From positions 12,902-76,901 of the forward strand of contig JADLFM010000211.1 of the NCBI GenBank assembly GCA_020845495.1: 64,000 nt of DNA, given 5' to 3'. Under the pieces are notes generated by a model. That model was not told the origin of the DNA. It saw nothing but the letters and a program-made list of their open reading frames with translations, and ran no database searches. Below, piece after piece: positions 7,810-17,735 of the stretch. A program made the position numbers and the translations under genes. Positions within the stretch are counted from its first letter, which is position 1, and the number at the start of each line of letters is the position of its first letter. This DNA is from Chloroflexota bacterium. GTDB taxonomy: Bacteria; Chloroflexota; UBA6077; JACCZL01.

Positions 7810-10800
7810 ATGCAGATCAACGACACAGCCGAGGGGGGCCGGCTCGCCGAGGCGCGCGGGGGACACCGGGCCTGGAAGCGCTGGGGGCCGTACCTCGCGG
7901 AGCGCCAATGGGGCACCGTCCGGGAGGACTACAGCGCCAACGGCGATGCCTGGGAGTACTTTCCCCACGATCACGCTCGCTCGCGCGCCTACCGCTGGGG
8001 CGAGGACGGCATCGCCGGACTATGCGACGACCAGCAGGTGCTTTGCCTGGCCCTTGCCCTCTGGAACGGTGCCGACCCGATCCTCAAAGAGCGCTACTTT
8101 GGGCTGACCGGGCCGGAAGGCAACCATGGCGAAGACGTCAAGGAATGCTACTTCTACCTCGACGCCATCCCAACCCATGCGTATGCGCGCATGCTCTACA
8201 AGTACCCCCAGCGTGCCTACCCCTACGCCGACCTGATCGAGACGAACCGCCGGCGCGGCAAGCACGAACCCGAGTACGAGCTAGTAGACACCGGCATCTT
8301 CGCCGAGGACCGCTACTTCGACGTCGTCGTAGAGCACGCCAAGGCCGGACCCGACGACGTGCTCGTCCGCATCCAGGCCACCAATCACGGCCCGGACCCC
8401 GCCGATCTCCACCTACTGCCCACCCTCTGGTTTCGCAATACCTGGGACTGGGGCAGCTCCGACGTCAACCCGAAGCCGCGCCTGCTCGTCGACGACGACG
8501 GCGCTGGCCCGGTCGTGCTCGCCGAGCACCCGGATCTTGGGCAGTATCGGCTGGTCTGCGAGGGTGTACCCCGTTTCCTGTTCACCGAGAACGAGACGAA
8601 CCGGGAGCGCCTGTACGGCGTCCCGAACCCCACTCCATACCGAAAGGACGGCATCGGCGAGGCGGTCGTCCATGGCCGGTTGGACGCCGTCACTCCGGAT
8701 GGCATCGGGACCAAAGCGGCGGCGTGGTACCACCTGACGCTCGCCCCGGCCGAGACCGTCACCGTCCGTGCCCGACTGACCCGCACTGCTACACCCACTC
8801 GCGCACCGGGCTCCACCCAGGCGTCAGAGCCTGCCGCTGAGCCGGCCTCGCCCCACACAAATGGCTCGGCCCAGGCTGCCGGCCTCTCGGCCAGCCCCAC
8901 CTCGCCACTCGCCAGCCCGCCCCATCTCTCCCTCGCCTGCGTGCGGGAGAGGGAGTCGGAGGGTGAGGGCGCTCCGGGGTCGGCGAGTGAGGGCGCTCCT
9001 GGGTCGAAGCGCGAGGGCGCGCGCGAGTCGGAGGGTAGCGCTGCTCCTGGATCAGAGCGCGAGGGCGCTCCCGGGGCGCCTCCCGACCCACGCTTCGCCG
9101 ACTTCGACGCCATCGTCGCGGAGCGGCGCACCGAGGCCGACGCCTTCTACGCCGTCGTTCAACCCCACGATCTCGACGAGGATGCGCAGACGGTCCAGCG
9201 GCAGGCGTTCGCCGGGCTGCTCTGGTGCAAGCAGGTGTACACCTGGGACGTCGGCGCCTGGCTCGACGGTGATCCGGGCCAGCCGCCGGCCCCGCCGGAG
9301 CGCCGCCAGGGTCGAGACCGCGAGTGGCGCCACTTCAACAGTTGCCACGTCCTCTCGATGCCCGACACCTGGGAATATCCCTGGTTCGCAGCCTGGGATC
9401 TGGCGTTTCACTGCGTCCCACTGGCGTTGATCGATCCCGACTTCGCGAAGGAACAGCTCGTCTTGCTGGGGCGGGTGTGGTTCCAGCATCCGAACGGCCA
9501 GTTGCCGGCCTACGAGTGGGCGTTCGACGACGTCAACCCACCCGTCCAGGCCTGGGCTGCCTGGCGGGTCTACCAGATCGAGCGAGAGCGCTGGGGTCGG
9601 GCCGACCGCCGCTTCCTGGAGCGGGTCTTTCACAAGATGCTGCTCTACTTCACCTGGTGGGTGAATCGGAAGGACGTCGAGGGTGACAACGTCTTTCAGG
9701 GCGGCTTTCTCGGCCTCGACAACATCGGCGTCTTCGACCGCAGCCGGCCGCTGCCGGTGGACGGCGACATCGAGCAGAGCGATGGCACCAGTTGGATGGG
9801 CATGCTCTGTCTGAACATGCTCACCATCGCGCTCGAACTGGCGCTTGAGAATCCGGTCTACGAGGACATCGCCACCAAGTTCTTCGAGCACTTCCTCTAC
9901 ATCGCCCACGCCATGCACAACATCGGCGTGGACAACGTCTCCCTTTGGGACGATGAGGATGAGTTCTTCTACGACATCCTCCACGTCCGAGGGCAGGGCA
10001 GCCGGTGCATCGAGGTGCGCTCGATGGTTGGGCTGATCCCGCTGTTCGGCGTGATTACCATCGAGCCGACCCTGCTCGAACGCCTGCCCGACTTCCGGAT
10101 TCGCCTGGAGTGGTTCCTCGCCAACCGCCCGCACCTCGCCACCCACGTCTCGCAATGGCACGTTCGCGGCTCCGAGGATCGCCGGCTGCTGGCCCTGTTG
10201 CACGGCCACCGGATGAAGCGAGTGCTTCACCGCATGCTCGACGAGGCCGAGTTCCTCTCACCGTACGGCGTTCGGGCGCTCTCGCGGTACCACCTCGATC
10301 ACCCGTACATGCTGGACCTTGCCGGCATGCACCACGAGATTCACTACGAGCCAGCCGAGTCGTCGAGCGGACTGTTCGGCGGCAACTCGAACTGGCGGGG
10401 ACCGATCTGGTTCCCCGTCAACTACCTGATCGTCGAGTCGCTCCGGCATTTCCACTGCTACTATGCCGATGACTTCCTGCTCGAGTGCCCGACCGGCTCT
10501 GGTCGCTTCATGACGCTCGCACAGATCGCCGACGAGCTCACCGCGCGGCTGGCCCGGATCTTCCTTCGCGACGTCAATGGGCGACGGGCCGTCTTCGGCG
10601 ACGTCTCGTTGTTCCAGCACGACCCCCGCTGGCGTGACCTGATCCCCTTCCACGAGTACTTCCACGGCGACACCGGCCGAGGCGTCGGCGCGAGCCATCA
10701 AACGGGCTGGACCGCGCTCGTCGCCATGCTCCTCGACGAGCTCGGCCGCTGGCCAAACGTACCCGCCGCCACCCACGAGCCGGCAGCCACGCCCACGCCT

Positions 10801-10827
10801 TCTCCCGCTACGAGTGGGCCTGGGTGA
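7810..10827 (+). CDS. MGH1-like / GH63-type glycoside hydrolase
   Basis: A 1005-residue six-hairpin glycosidase of the mannosylglycerate-hydrolase-like/GH63 group. The N-terminal half ([33 protein letters not shown]) and the catalytic half ([45 protein letters not shown]) are well preserved. The two halves are separated by about 95 low-complexity residues (328-424), where a REP-like repeat has entered the frame. There is no signal peptide, so it should act in the cytoplasm on an alpha-glucoside or mannoside. Because GH63 relatives hydrolyse glucosylglycerate or mannosylglycerate and a GpgS/GpgP operon lies at 55-59.6 kb, glucosylglycerate is a reasonable but unproven candidate substrate. Confidence 0.85.
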   Translation: MQINDTAEGGRLAEARGGHRAWKRWGPYLAERQWGTVREDYSANGDAWEYFPHDHARSRAYRWGEDGIAGLCDDQQVLCLALALWNGADPILKERYFGLTGPEGNHGEDVKECYFYLDAIPTHAYARMLYKYPQRAYPYADLIETNRRRGKHEPEYELVDTGIFAEDRYFDVVVEHAKAGPDDVLVRIQATNHGPDPADLHLLPTLWFRNTWDWGSSDVNPKPRLLVDDDGAGPVVLAEHPDLGQYRLVCEGVPRFLFTENETNRERLYGVPNPTPYRKDGIGEAVVHGRLDAVTPDGIGTKAAAWYHLTLAPAETVTVRARLTRTATPTRAPGSTQASEPAAEPASPHTNGSAQAAGLSASPTSPLASPPHLSLACVRERESEGEGAPGSASEGAPGSKREGARESEGSAAPGSEREGAPGAPPDPRFADFDAIVAERRTEADAFYAVVQPHDLDEDAQTVQRQAFAGLLWCKQVYTWDVGAWLDGDPGQPPAPPERRQGRDREWRHFNSCHVLSMPDTWEYPWFAAWDLAFHCVPLALIDPDFAKEQLVLLGRVWFQHPNGQLPAYEWAFDDVNPPVQAWAAWRVYQIERERWGRADRRFLERVFHKMLLYFTWWVNRKDVEGDNVFQGGFLGLDNIGVFDRSRPLPVDGDIEQSDGTSWMGMLCLNMLTIALELALENPVYEDIATKFFEHFLYIAHAMHNIGVDNVSLWDDEDEFFYDILHVRGQGSRCIEVRSMVGLIPLFGVITIEPTLLERLPDFRIRLEWFLANRPHLATHVSQWHVRGSEDRRLLALLHGHRMKRVLHRMLDEAEFLSPYGVRALSRYHLDHPYMLDLAGMHHEIHYEPAESSSGLFGGNSNWRGPIWFPVNYLIVESLRHFHCYYADDFLLECPTGSGRFMTLAQIADELTARLARIFLRDVNGRRAVFGDVSLFQHDPRWRDLIPFHEYFHGDTGRGVGASHQTGWTALVAMLLDELGRWPNVPAATHEPAATPTPSPATSGPG
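8920..9070. repeat. REP-like palindromic repeat inside the glycosidase reading frame
   Basis: An imperfect palindrome (CTCTCCCTCGCC paired with GCGGGAGAGGGAG) is followed by reiterated GAGGGCGCTCC units at about 8968, 8992, 9022 and 9060. The same hairpin-plus-GGTGAGGG arrangement occurs between genes at 50.4 and 53.6 kb. Here it is translated in frame as serine/glutamate/glycine-rich sequence without breaking the gene. Confidence 0.7.
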
Positions 10828-11006
10828 GCGAGTCTGAGAGGCGCCCCTTGCCCACGCCGGGCGCAGTCTCACCCAGTGGAAGCAGTGGCTGTATGTAAGG
10901 CGTTCCCAGGGAGCAATGGCTACGCGGCCGCCCCAGAGCGGGAGGCAGACGTGGCGGCCCACGCACCGTGCGCTATGGCTCGCCATCACCTGCTGAGCGG
11001 AATAGG

Positions 11007-11912
11007 TCAGGCTCGCGTGACCTTTGGGAAGAGCACTCGCACCGTCTGGTCGATGCCGCACCGCGCCGACTGCCCGATCCGAACGTCACCGCGCGCCGTC
11101 AGCAGCAGGTATGCGTCCGTGCGGCCGATCCCGAGCCGCTCTTCGAGCATGCTGGCCATATGGGCGAGCGCCTGACGAACCGCCTCCTCGAGATCCGGAG
11201 CGTGCCCAAAGCTCATCCAACTGTTGGCCGTCTCGAACCAGGGACGGCCAGGCCCGGTGTCCGGCACCCGCTCGACGCGCACCCGCACCCGCCCGGTGAT
11301 CTCGACGGCCGTACCGCTCACCTCACCGTCGCCCATACTGGCGTGGACGTCGCCGAGCGCCAGCAGGCCGCCCGGACGCCAGACCGGCAGGTGCGCGACC
11401 GTCCCGATCGTCATGTCGTTGAAATCGAGGTTGCCGCAGTGTGGTCCGGGCAGCGCCGTCGGGTAGCTGGCGTCGGCCGGGCACGTTCCGATCACCCCGA
11501 TCATCGGTCGGATGGGCAGCCGGATGCCGCTCTCGGTCACGAGATCGTCGCCGTCGCGCCGGAACAGCATCCCCACCGTCTCCGCGATCTCGTCGCGCAT
11601 GACGCCAGAGCCCGGCGTCAACCGCGCCCAGCCGACCGGCCCGACGTCGATAGCCTGGATCTCAACCCGTAACTCGTCGCCGGGGCTGGCCCCGTGTACG
11701 GCGACCGGTCCGGTCGCGGGGTTGACGCGGTTCGGGTCGCGGATGCGGGTATATTCGAGGACTGGCATGCCAGCCGGTATCCGCCCACTCGAGGCGTCCA
11801 GGGTCTCGAAGACAACGGTATCACCGGATTCGATCTCGGCGACGGCCTCGACGTCCGGCCCGAAGTGGTAGGTCAGATGCTCGGTGCTGATGACATGCTC
11901 GGTCGCGGCCAT
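11007..11912 (-). CDS. Acetamidase/formamidase family protein
   Basis: A 301-residue amide hydrolase of the FmdA/AmdA family, which releases ammonia from short amides. Family landmarks are VEIQAIDVG near residue 85, the metal-site segment GPHCGNLD (near 158), and GDVHASMGDGEVSGTAVE (near 190). The ATG at 11912 is preferred over one 78 bases upstream because a GAGGAGG ribosome site lies just ahead of it. It is transcribed toward the glycosidase gene, with about 180 bp between them in which nothing recognisable is seen. Upstream on the same strand is an enolase-superfamily gene, but the 215-bp gap argues against tight coupling. The natural amide is not predictable. Confidence 0.88.
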   Translation of the reverse strand: MAATEHVISTEHLTYHFGPDVEAVAEIESGDTVVFETLDASSGRIPAGMPVLEYTRIRDPNRVNPATGPVAVHGASPGDELRVEIQAIDVGPVGWARLTPGSGVMRDEIAETVGMLFRRDGDDLVTESGIRLPIRPMIGVIGTCPADASYPTALPGPHCGNLDFNDMTIGTVAHLPVWRPGGLLALGDVHASMGDGEVSGTAVEITGRVRVRVERVPDTGPGRPWFETANSWMSFGHAPDLEEAVRQALAHMASMLEERLGIGRTDAYLLLTARGDVRIGQSARCGIDQTVRVLFPKVTRA

Positions 11913-12127
11913 ACCGCGGCCCTCCTCTCTCGCTGTCGTCGAAGGCAATGGACGATGGCTCCTGCTGCGTAGTGTCGTGGCCCCCGCCATCCAGCCCTCC
12001 GCGCCATGGTGCCGCCGTCGACGTAGAGCGCCTGCCGACGAACCCAGCGCAAGGTGAGGCGAGGCAGGCTGCCGCTCCAGCCACGCCCTCGCCCCTCATC
12101 AATCGCCACTCGCCCCTGACGGCTGAC

Positions 12128-13243
12128 TTAGAACGGCAGCGCCCGCTCCAGGTAGTCGGCGCGCAGGTCGTGCCCGAGCCCCGGCCGGTCGGAGACGTAC
12201 ATGTAGCCGCCGCGCAGATCGAAGGGCGGGTCCATCGCCTCCTGGTACCGCACCAGCTCCGAGTACGCGATCTCCAGCCGGAAGAAGTTGGCGGTGGACA
12301 TCATCGTCTGGGCGCCGGCGATCAAGGTGATCGGGCCGGTCGCGTCGTGGGGGCTGATCGGGATGAAGAATGCCTCGGACATGGTGGCGATCTTCTTCAT
12401 CTCGCTGATGCCGCCGGTCCGAATGATGTCCGGCATGATGTAGTCGGCCAGGTGCTGCTCGAGCACCGGGCGGAACTGCCAGCGGGTATACAGCCGTTCA
12501 CCGACACAGACCGGTACGTCGCTGCCCTGCCGGAACTGGGCCAGCGCGTCCCAGTTCTCTGGCGGGACCGGCTCCTCGAACCAGCCGATCCGGTACGGGG
12601 CAAGTCGGTTGGCGAGCCGGATCGCGGTCGGCAGATTGAAACGGCCGTGCGCGTCGATGAAGATCTCCACGCCCGGCCCGACCGCCTCCCGGATCGCGGC
12701 GACGATGTCGACGGCGACGAGGTCGTCAGCTGGTGGGTAGTCGGCGGCGTAGCGCGAGAGGTAGGTATGTCCGCGCCGGAACGGGTCGAGCTTGAGCGCG
12801 CTATGGCCCTCGTCGACGGTTGCCTTGGCCGCCCGTGCGAAGTCCTCCGGCGTCTCGCAACCGGTGAACCACCCGTTGCTGTACAGGATGAGCCGATCGT
12901 GGAACTTGCCGCCGAGAAGCTCGTAGATCGGCAGGCCAAGCGCCTTGCCCCGGATGTCCCAGAGGGCGATGTCGACGCCGCTGATGAGTGCCGAGACGAA
13001 ACCATGCGACCCGAGCGAGTTGAATCCGGCGTACAGCTTGTGCCAGAGGTACTCGATCCGTGAGGGATCCTCGCCCACGAGCAGCGGGCCGATCTTGCTG
13101 GCGGCCGCCGCGACGACGGTGCTGTTCGGGCCGCTCGACACCTGGCCGATGCCGTGAATGCCCTCGTCGGTGTCGATGCGGAGGAAGACCCAGGGATACC
13201 GAGTGCCCGGCAGATGGTACGCGGTGACGTTGGTAATCTTCAC
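12128..13243 (-). CDS. Mandelate racemase/muconate lactonizing enzyme family, galactonate-dehydratase-like
   Basis: A 371-residue enolase-superfamily enzyme that would abstract a proton alpha to a sugar-acid carboxylate and eliminate water. The metal ligands are Asp197 (FIDAHG), Glu223/224 (WFEEP) and Glu249 (VGER). The Asp197-x-His199 pair and the later His299 (SPHDATGPI) match the layout of D-galactonate dehydratase. The KxK motif of the muconate-lactonizing subgroup is absent. The start is GTG at 13243, preceded by GGGAG. Its start lies about 150 bp from the remnant of a secreted protein on the same strand. Other sugar acids remain possible substrates. Confidence 0.87.
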   Translation of the reverse strand: MKITNVTAYHLPGTRYPWVFLRIDTDEGIHGIGQVSSGPNSTVVAAAASKIGPLLVGEDPSRIEYLWHKLYAGFNSLGSHGFVSALISGVDIALWDIRGKALGLPIYELLGGKFHDRLILYSNGWFTGCETPEDFARAAKATVDEGHSALKLDPFRRGHTYLSRYAADYPPADDLVAVDIVAAIREAVGPGVEIFIDAHGRFNLPTAIRLANRLAPYRIGWFEEPVPPENWDALAQFRQGSDVPVCVGERLYTRWQFRPVLEQHLADYIMPDIIRTGGISEMKKIATMSEAFFIPISPHDATGPITLIAGAQTMMSTANFFRLEIAYSELVRYQEAMDPPFDLRGGYMYVSDRPGLGHDLRADYLERALPF

Positions 13244-13395
13244 CAGGAAACTCCCGGAGGCAGGCTGCCTCGACGCCGGCGCCGACCACCGGCACCCGGC
13301 GTTCTAGCACACCCTGGGTGCCGAAGGACGGCCGGGGGCGAAGGACGACCGGGGCCGAAGGGCGGCGCCACGACCCCCGAGAAGCCGGCGTCGAC

Positions 13396-13700
13396 CCCAC
13401 CGCCGGCGTACGAGGACCAGGGGCCGCGGGCGTCCACCGCCGTGAAGGATGCCAGCGCCGGCTGGCCGAGCGTGGCCCGCCGGACGGTGAAGGGCAGCGC
13501 GGCCGGCTGCTCGGGGAGCGCGATGCCCTGGCCGCTGGCGATTGTCTGTCCATCGACGGTGACCCGTGCGTTCCGCATCGGGCTGAAATTCACCTCACGC
13601 AGTCGATTGCCGGTCGGCGGCGTGAGCGCGCTCGCCACGACCGTCCCTTCGAGACGGTCCCCGCACGTCGTGGCGAGCGTCACGGCGAGCGGCGTGACGG
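13396..13700 (-). pseudogene. Remnant of a secreted protein: C-terminal GPW...GGG domain without its front part
   Basis: About 100 residues of this minus-strand frame align by eye with the C-terminal domain of the intact exported protein at 19546-20847. Both carry FTVRRA, a stretch rich in small residues, then DA.GPW and a GGG near the end (here DARGPWSSYAGGG, there DACGPWPTFVGGG). Upstream the frame stays open for another 500 bases, but it is arginine-rich with no signal peptide and no DUF11-like domain. Downstream it runs on past the GGG that nearly ends the intact protein. I infer a duplicated gene that lost its 5' part. A short functional gene cannot be fully excluded. Confidence 0.55.
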
Positions 13701-14408
13701 ACGGGCGGGATGAACGGGTCGTAGCCGGGGGTAGGCTTCCCTGAATGACCTGGCTGGCAGCGCGAACCAATGTCCCGCCACCAGCCCCACTCACGAGCGA
13801 GCCGTTCTCGGGCCCTGGCCCGTCCCTGACACCGGATCCACTCGTGATGCGGTCGCGCCCGTGCCAGGTAACAGTAGTACGCGCACGGCCTGTCGCTGGC
13901 CGCTCCGCGTGTGTCCGTTGCATCACCCCACGACAGAAGGTTGCCATCGCGGCACGCTTCTTGCGTCCGGAGGATAGTCTCATGTTCACGATCTTCGCCC
14001 GACGCGCGCACCGGGCTTGTTCCACCGTCGCGCACATTTCGGACGCTACCTTCGCATGACGTCGACTCGTTTCGGCTCGATCCTCGCTCGTTCGATGCTC
14101 GCCGACGCAGGATCGGCAGCCCCCATCGATTGTGCGGAACCCGCCGGAGTACGGGGCATGTGCACGATCGCCGTAAGCACGATCGCCTGGAATCAACTGC
14201 GAGGCCGGCGTCGGCCAGCATCCTGGCGTCCCTCGGCGAACGTGCCGCCGGGCGTCGATTCACAGGCTCCCAGCGCGCCCGGCCGACCCGCGCTGGCCGT
14301 CCCGCCGATGGGTCCAGCGGCCACGAGGGGGCCACGCATGCCAGGTGCTGGCGACGCATGTCGCTCCGGCCGATGTGACGCCCGTTCCTGGATGCGCGGC
14401 GCGGCCCC
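13701..14408. other. About 700 bp with no supported gene
   Basis: Open frames exist on both strands, but all are arginine- and serine-rich and match nothing recognisable. The region should hold the promoter of the histidine kinase gene that follows, although no convincing -35/-10 pair was found. It may include the decayed 5' part of the secreted-protein remnant. Confidence 0.5.
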
Positions 14409-17255
14409 ATGATGACCGATCTGCCTGTGCGTGCCGACTGTGCCGCTATCCCCCCAACCGGATCACCTGCTGGACAACCTGGGGTGCAGCCGGAGCATGC
14501 GCACGTGCCCGTGGCCGAGAGTGTAGGGCCGCTCGACCCGATCGCCTCCGGCCCGGGCGTGCCCGACCCCGGTCCGTCCACCTCGGGCTCGCCGGCTGCT
14601 GGCTCGCCGTCATTTCGCGCCGGTGGGACACACGAATCCTATCTCGCCGCCATCGTCGAGTCATCCGAGGACGCCATCGTCGGGAAGGATCTTGATGCCA
14701 TCATCACCAGTTGGAACCCTGGTGCCGAGCGGCTATACGGATACTCGGCGTCCGAGGCGATTGGGCGCTCGATGAGTACGATCGTCCCACCCGAGCGCCC
14801 GGACGAGCTCCCAGCGATCATGGAGCGGCTCCGGCGTGGGGAGCGGGTCGCGCACTATGAGACCGTCCGGGTCCGGAAGGATGGCGCGCGCCTCAACGTG
14901 TCGGTCAGCATTGCGCCGATCCGGAACGCGGACGGGACCGTCGTCGGCGCCGCGTCGATCACACGGGACGTCACTGTCCGTCGGCGTTTCGAGGACGAGC
15001 GAGCGGCGCTGCTGGCCCGAGAGCAGGAATCCCGCGCGCGTGCGGAGCGAACCGTCCAACGCGCTGCAAGCCTCGAGGCGCTGGCCGAGGCACTGGCCGG
15101 CGCACTGACGAGCGGAGAGATCGCGGCGATGCTCGGCGAACAGGGCACGATCCTCGGGGCTGACGCCAGCCGCCTGTATCTGGTCGACGTGCGAGCGGGC
15201 ACGCTTCACGCACTCACTCCTGACCACACTGGCCAGCGCCATGCAGGCGCCGGCACGGATCCTCTGGCTGACCAGTCAACACCGGCCGGCGCTGCCGCGC
15301 GCCGCGGCGAGCCAGTACTGCTCTCCGACCGAGCGGCCTGGGAGCGCGCCTACCCTGCCCTCGCCGGCGAGCGCAGGCACAGCGGCTACGAGGCTGCCGC
15401 CGCCATCCCGCTCGTCGGGCAAGCCGAGGTGCTCGGGGTACTGGAGGTCGACTTTGCGGGACCGTGCCAGTTCGACGACGACGAGCGCGGCTTTCTGCTG
15501 ACGGTCGGCCGACTCATCGCTCAGGCGCTGGAGCGAGCGCGGCTCCTCGAGGCCGAGCGAGCCTCCCGCGAACAGTTCGATGCGATTCTCGGCGGGATGG
15601 CCGATGGGGTACTGGTGCAAGATGGGCGGGGCAGCTTCGTCTATGCCAACCCCGCGGCGGCCCGTATGGCCGGCTTCGACTCGACGGCGGAATTCCTACC
15701 GTCCAACACGTTCGATCTCTGGCGCCGGCTCATTATCGTGGATGCCGATGGGCGTCCGTTTCCGCTCGAAGAACTACCGGCGCGACGGGCGCTGCGCGGT
15801 GAGCCAACGCCAGAGAAGGTCGTGCAATTCCGCCGCCTCGACACCGGTGAGGTCCGTTGGTCGTTGACCCGGGCCCGTGCCATCCGGGCTGCCGGCGGTG
15901 AGCGCATCGCGATCAGTCTATTCCACGATATCACCGAGCGCATCCGCTCGGAGGAGCGCCTCAAGTTCCTCGCGGACGTCGGCGCGGCCCTGACGGCGTC
16001 GCTGGACATGGACACGACACTCGAGTCAGTGGCGCGCATCGCGGCTCGGACGCTGGCAGACCTGGCCGTCGTCTTCCTGCTCGACGAAGACCGGTCGGTT
16101 CGGACGGCTGGCTTCGCGCACCGCGACCCTTCTCGCGCCGCGACAATGAACGACCTGGTCCAACGCTACCCCTTGCGGGCGGGCGGGCGGTCGCAGGCGT
16201 GGCGTGCGATCGAGACCGGCCGCTCCCTACTCGTCCCGACCGTTACCGATGAGTTACTCGCGGATTCTGCGGAAGACGTCGAGCATCTCCACCTGCTCCA
16301 AACGCTCGGGTTCTCGTCGGCACTGTATGTACCATTTATCGTGCAGGGCCGGACGATCGGCGCGATCGGCCTGTACTCCGACGAGTCGCGCCGGCGCTTC
16401 ACGCCGGACGATCTGGCGATCGCCGAGGAGGTGGCCCGGCGCGCCGCGCTGGCGCTCGACAATGCGCGCCTGTACCGGAACGCGCAGGACGCGGTGCATG
16501 CCCGCGACGAGTTCCTGTCAATCGCCTCACACGAGCTACGAACGCCGGTGACGGCGCTGAGCGGCGTCGCTCAATTGCTGCGGCGGGCGCGGCGGCGCGG
16601 CATCCTCGACGACGCCCGGCTGGACCGGGCGCTCGATCAGATCGCCCACAGTAGCGCGCGCCTGTCCGCGCTGACCGAAGATCTGCTCGACGTCTCACGG
16701 CTGCAAAGCGGCCACTTCAAGCTGCGTCCCGAGCGCCTCGATCTCGTCGGCGTCGTCCGCGAAACAGTCGAGCAGTACCGCGAGCAACTCGACGAGCGTT
16801 ACAGCCTCCGCTTCCACGCGGCTGACGCCGAGTGCAGCGTCTGTAGTGACCCGACCCGACTGGAACAGGTCATTGAAAACCTGCTCGGTAATGCCGCAAA
16901 GTATTCGCCAGAGGGTGGCCCGATCGAGGTTACCGTGGAGCGCGACGGCGGCGGTGTTCGTCTGGACGTACGCGACCACGGCATCGGCCTGCCGCCCGGC
17001 ACCGAGGGCCAGATCTTCCGCCCGTTCGGCCGCGCACCAAACGCGGCCGAGCGCCAGATTCAAGGGCTCGGGCTGGGGCTGTACATCTGCCGCCAGATCG
17101 TCGAGCGCCACGACGGTCGGATCTGGGCGACGAGCGACGGCGATGGGCAGGGCACGACGATGAGTGTCTGGCTCCCGTGCGCCCCGCTCGAATCGGGTGA
17201 CGGCACGGCAGATGCCACGGCAAATGGCAAGACAGGCGGCATGGTAGCGGAGTGA
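14409..17255 (+). CDS. Multi-sensor histidine kinase (PAS-GAF-PAS-GAF-HisKA-HATPase)
   Basis: A 948-residue soluble sensor kinase with no membrane segment. Domain order by eye: PAS (about 78-195, SSEDAIVGKDLDAIITSWNP), GAF (about 225-375), second PAS (about 390-505), second GAF (about 515-695), HisKA with phospho-acceptor His708 in SHELRTP, and a HATPase_c domain (N box ENLLGNAAKYSPEGGP; DHGIGLPPG; GLGLGLYICRQIVERHDG). The first roughly 75 residues are proline/serine-rich. Its stop lies four bases before the response-regulator ATG, so the two form a two-component pair. The signal is unknown; tandem GAF/PAS domains suggest a small ligand, redox or light input. Two adjacent ATGs (14409, 14412) could serve as the start. 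Confidence 0.93.
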   Translation: MMTDLPVRADCAAIPPTGSPAGQPGVQPEHAHVPVAESVGPLDPIASGPGVPDPGPSTSGSPAAGSPSFRAGGTHESYLAAIVESSEDAIVGKDLDAIITSWNPGAERLYGYSASEAIGRSMSTIVPPERPDELPAIMERLRRGERVAHYETVRVRKDGARLNVSVSIAPIRNADGTVVGAASITRDVTVRRRFEDERAALLAREQESRARAERTVQRAASLEALAEALAGALTSGEIAAMLGEQGTILGADASRLYLVDVRAGTLHALTPDHTGQRHAGAGTDPLADQSTPAGAAARRGEPVLLSDRAAWERAYPALAGERRHSGYEAAAAIPLVGQAEVLGVLEVDFAGPCQFDDDERGFLLTVGRLIAQALERARLLEAERASREQFDAILGGMADGVLVQDGRGSFVYANPAAARMAGFDSTAEFLPSNTFDLWRRLIIVDADGRPFPLEELPARRALRGEPTPEKVVQFRRLDTGEVRWSLTRARAIRAAGGERIAISLFHDITERIRSEERLKFLADVGAALTASLDMDTTLESVARIAARTLADLAVVFLLDEDRSVRTAGFAHRDPSRAATMNDLVQRYPLRAGGRSQAWRAIETGRSLLVPTVTDELLADSAEDVEHLHLLQTLGFSSALYVPFIVQGRTIGAIGLYSDESRRRFTPDDLAIAEEVARRAALALDNARLYRNAQDAVHARDEFLSIASHELRTPVTALSGVAQLLRRARRRGILDDARLDRALDQIAHSSARLSALTEDLLDVSRLQSGHFKLRPERLDLVGVVRETVEQYREQLDERYSLRFHAADAECSVCSDPTRLEQVIENLLGNAAKYSPEGGPIEVTVERDGGGVRLDVRDHGIGLPPGTEGQIFRPFGRAPNAAERQIQGLGLGLYICRQIVERHDGRIWATSDGDGQGTTMSVWLPCAPLESGDGTADATANGKTGGMVAE

Positions 17256-17259
17256 CGTG

Positions 17260-17679
17260 ATGTGCGGAGGAAGCCAGCAGCCCGAGCGGCAAGGCGCTGA
17301 GCGGCACCGGATTCTGGTCGTCGAGGATGATGCCACGATCCGCGAGGTGCTGGTCACGCTGCTCGAAGACGACGGCTATGAGGTCTGTGCAGCGGGCCAT
17401 GGACGCGACGCGCTCACTCTGCTGCACGACCGGCCGGCCGACCTGATCCTGCTCGACTTGATGCTGCCGATACTGGACGGGCGTGGTTTCCTGGCCGAGC
17501 GACGGCGGCTGGGCATTGGGACGGATGTCCCCGCTATCCTCGTGTCCGCATCGCGGCGCACGGTGTCTGACGATCACGCCGGGCTCGGCGTCGCGGCAGT
17601 CGTCACCAAGCCATTTGACCTGGACGAGATCCTCCGCGTCATCGAGCGCGTCCTGAGCGACCGCCTGCCTCAGCCCTGA
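17260..17679 (+). CDS. Single-domain response regulator (receiver only)
   Basis: A 139-residue CheY-like receiver with no output domain. The acidic pocket (VVEDD), phospho-acceptor Asp66 in LILLDLMLP, the switch Ser in ILVSAS and the conserved Lys of VVTKPFDLDE are all present. The ATG at 17260 fits the GCGGAG site better than the GTG at 17257. Its partner is the kinase immediately upstream, four bases away. Without a DNA-binding domain it must act by protein contact or in a phosphorelay. An 18-bp tandem repeat begins inside its last codons and continues past the stop. Confidence 0.93.
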   Translation: MCGGSQQPERQGAERHRILVVEDDATIREVLVTLLEDDGYEVCAAGHGRDALTLLHDRPADLILLDLMLPILDGRGFLAERRRLGIGTDVPAILVSASRRTVSDDHAGLGVAAVVTKPFDLDEILRVIERVLSDRLPQP

Positions 17680-17735
17680 CCCGTGCCTCAGCCCTGACCC
17701 GCACCTCAGCCCTGACCCGTGCCTCAGCCCTGACG
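17667..17735. repeat. 18-bp tandem repeat (about four copies) straddling a stop codon
   Basis: Units resembling GCCTCAGCCCTGACCCGT start at 17667, 17685, 17703 and 17721, with single-base differences and a diverged last copy. The first unit contains the TGA stop (17677-17679) of the response regulator. Since 18 is a multiple of three, every unit repeats a TGA in the same frame. Confidence 0.9.

Noticed and set aside
9052..10230. A 392-residue open frame on the minus strand opposite the glycosidase gene
   Set aside because: It is the antisense shadow of a well-conserved enzyme; its composition has no domain or ribosome site. High GC makes such long shadows common here.
11948..13063. A 371-residue plus-strand frame opposite the enolase-superfamily gene
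   Set aside because: Shadow of the minus-strand enzyme, whose metal ligands and fold motifs are intact.
13595..14581. A 328-residue minus-strand frame over the region before the histidine kinase
   Set aside because: Arginine- and cysteine-rich, no signal peptide, no family sequence; overlaps both the secreted-protein remnant and the kinase start.
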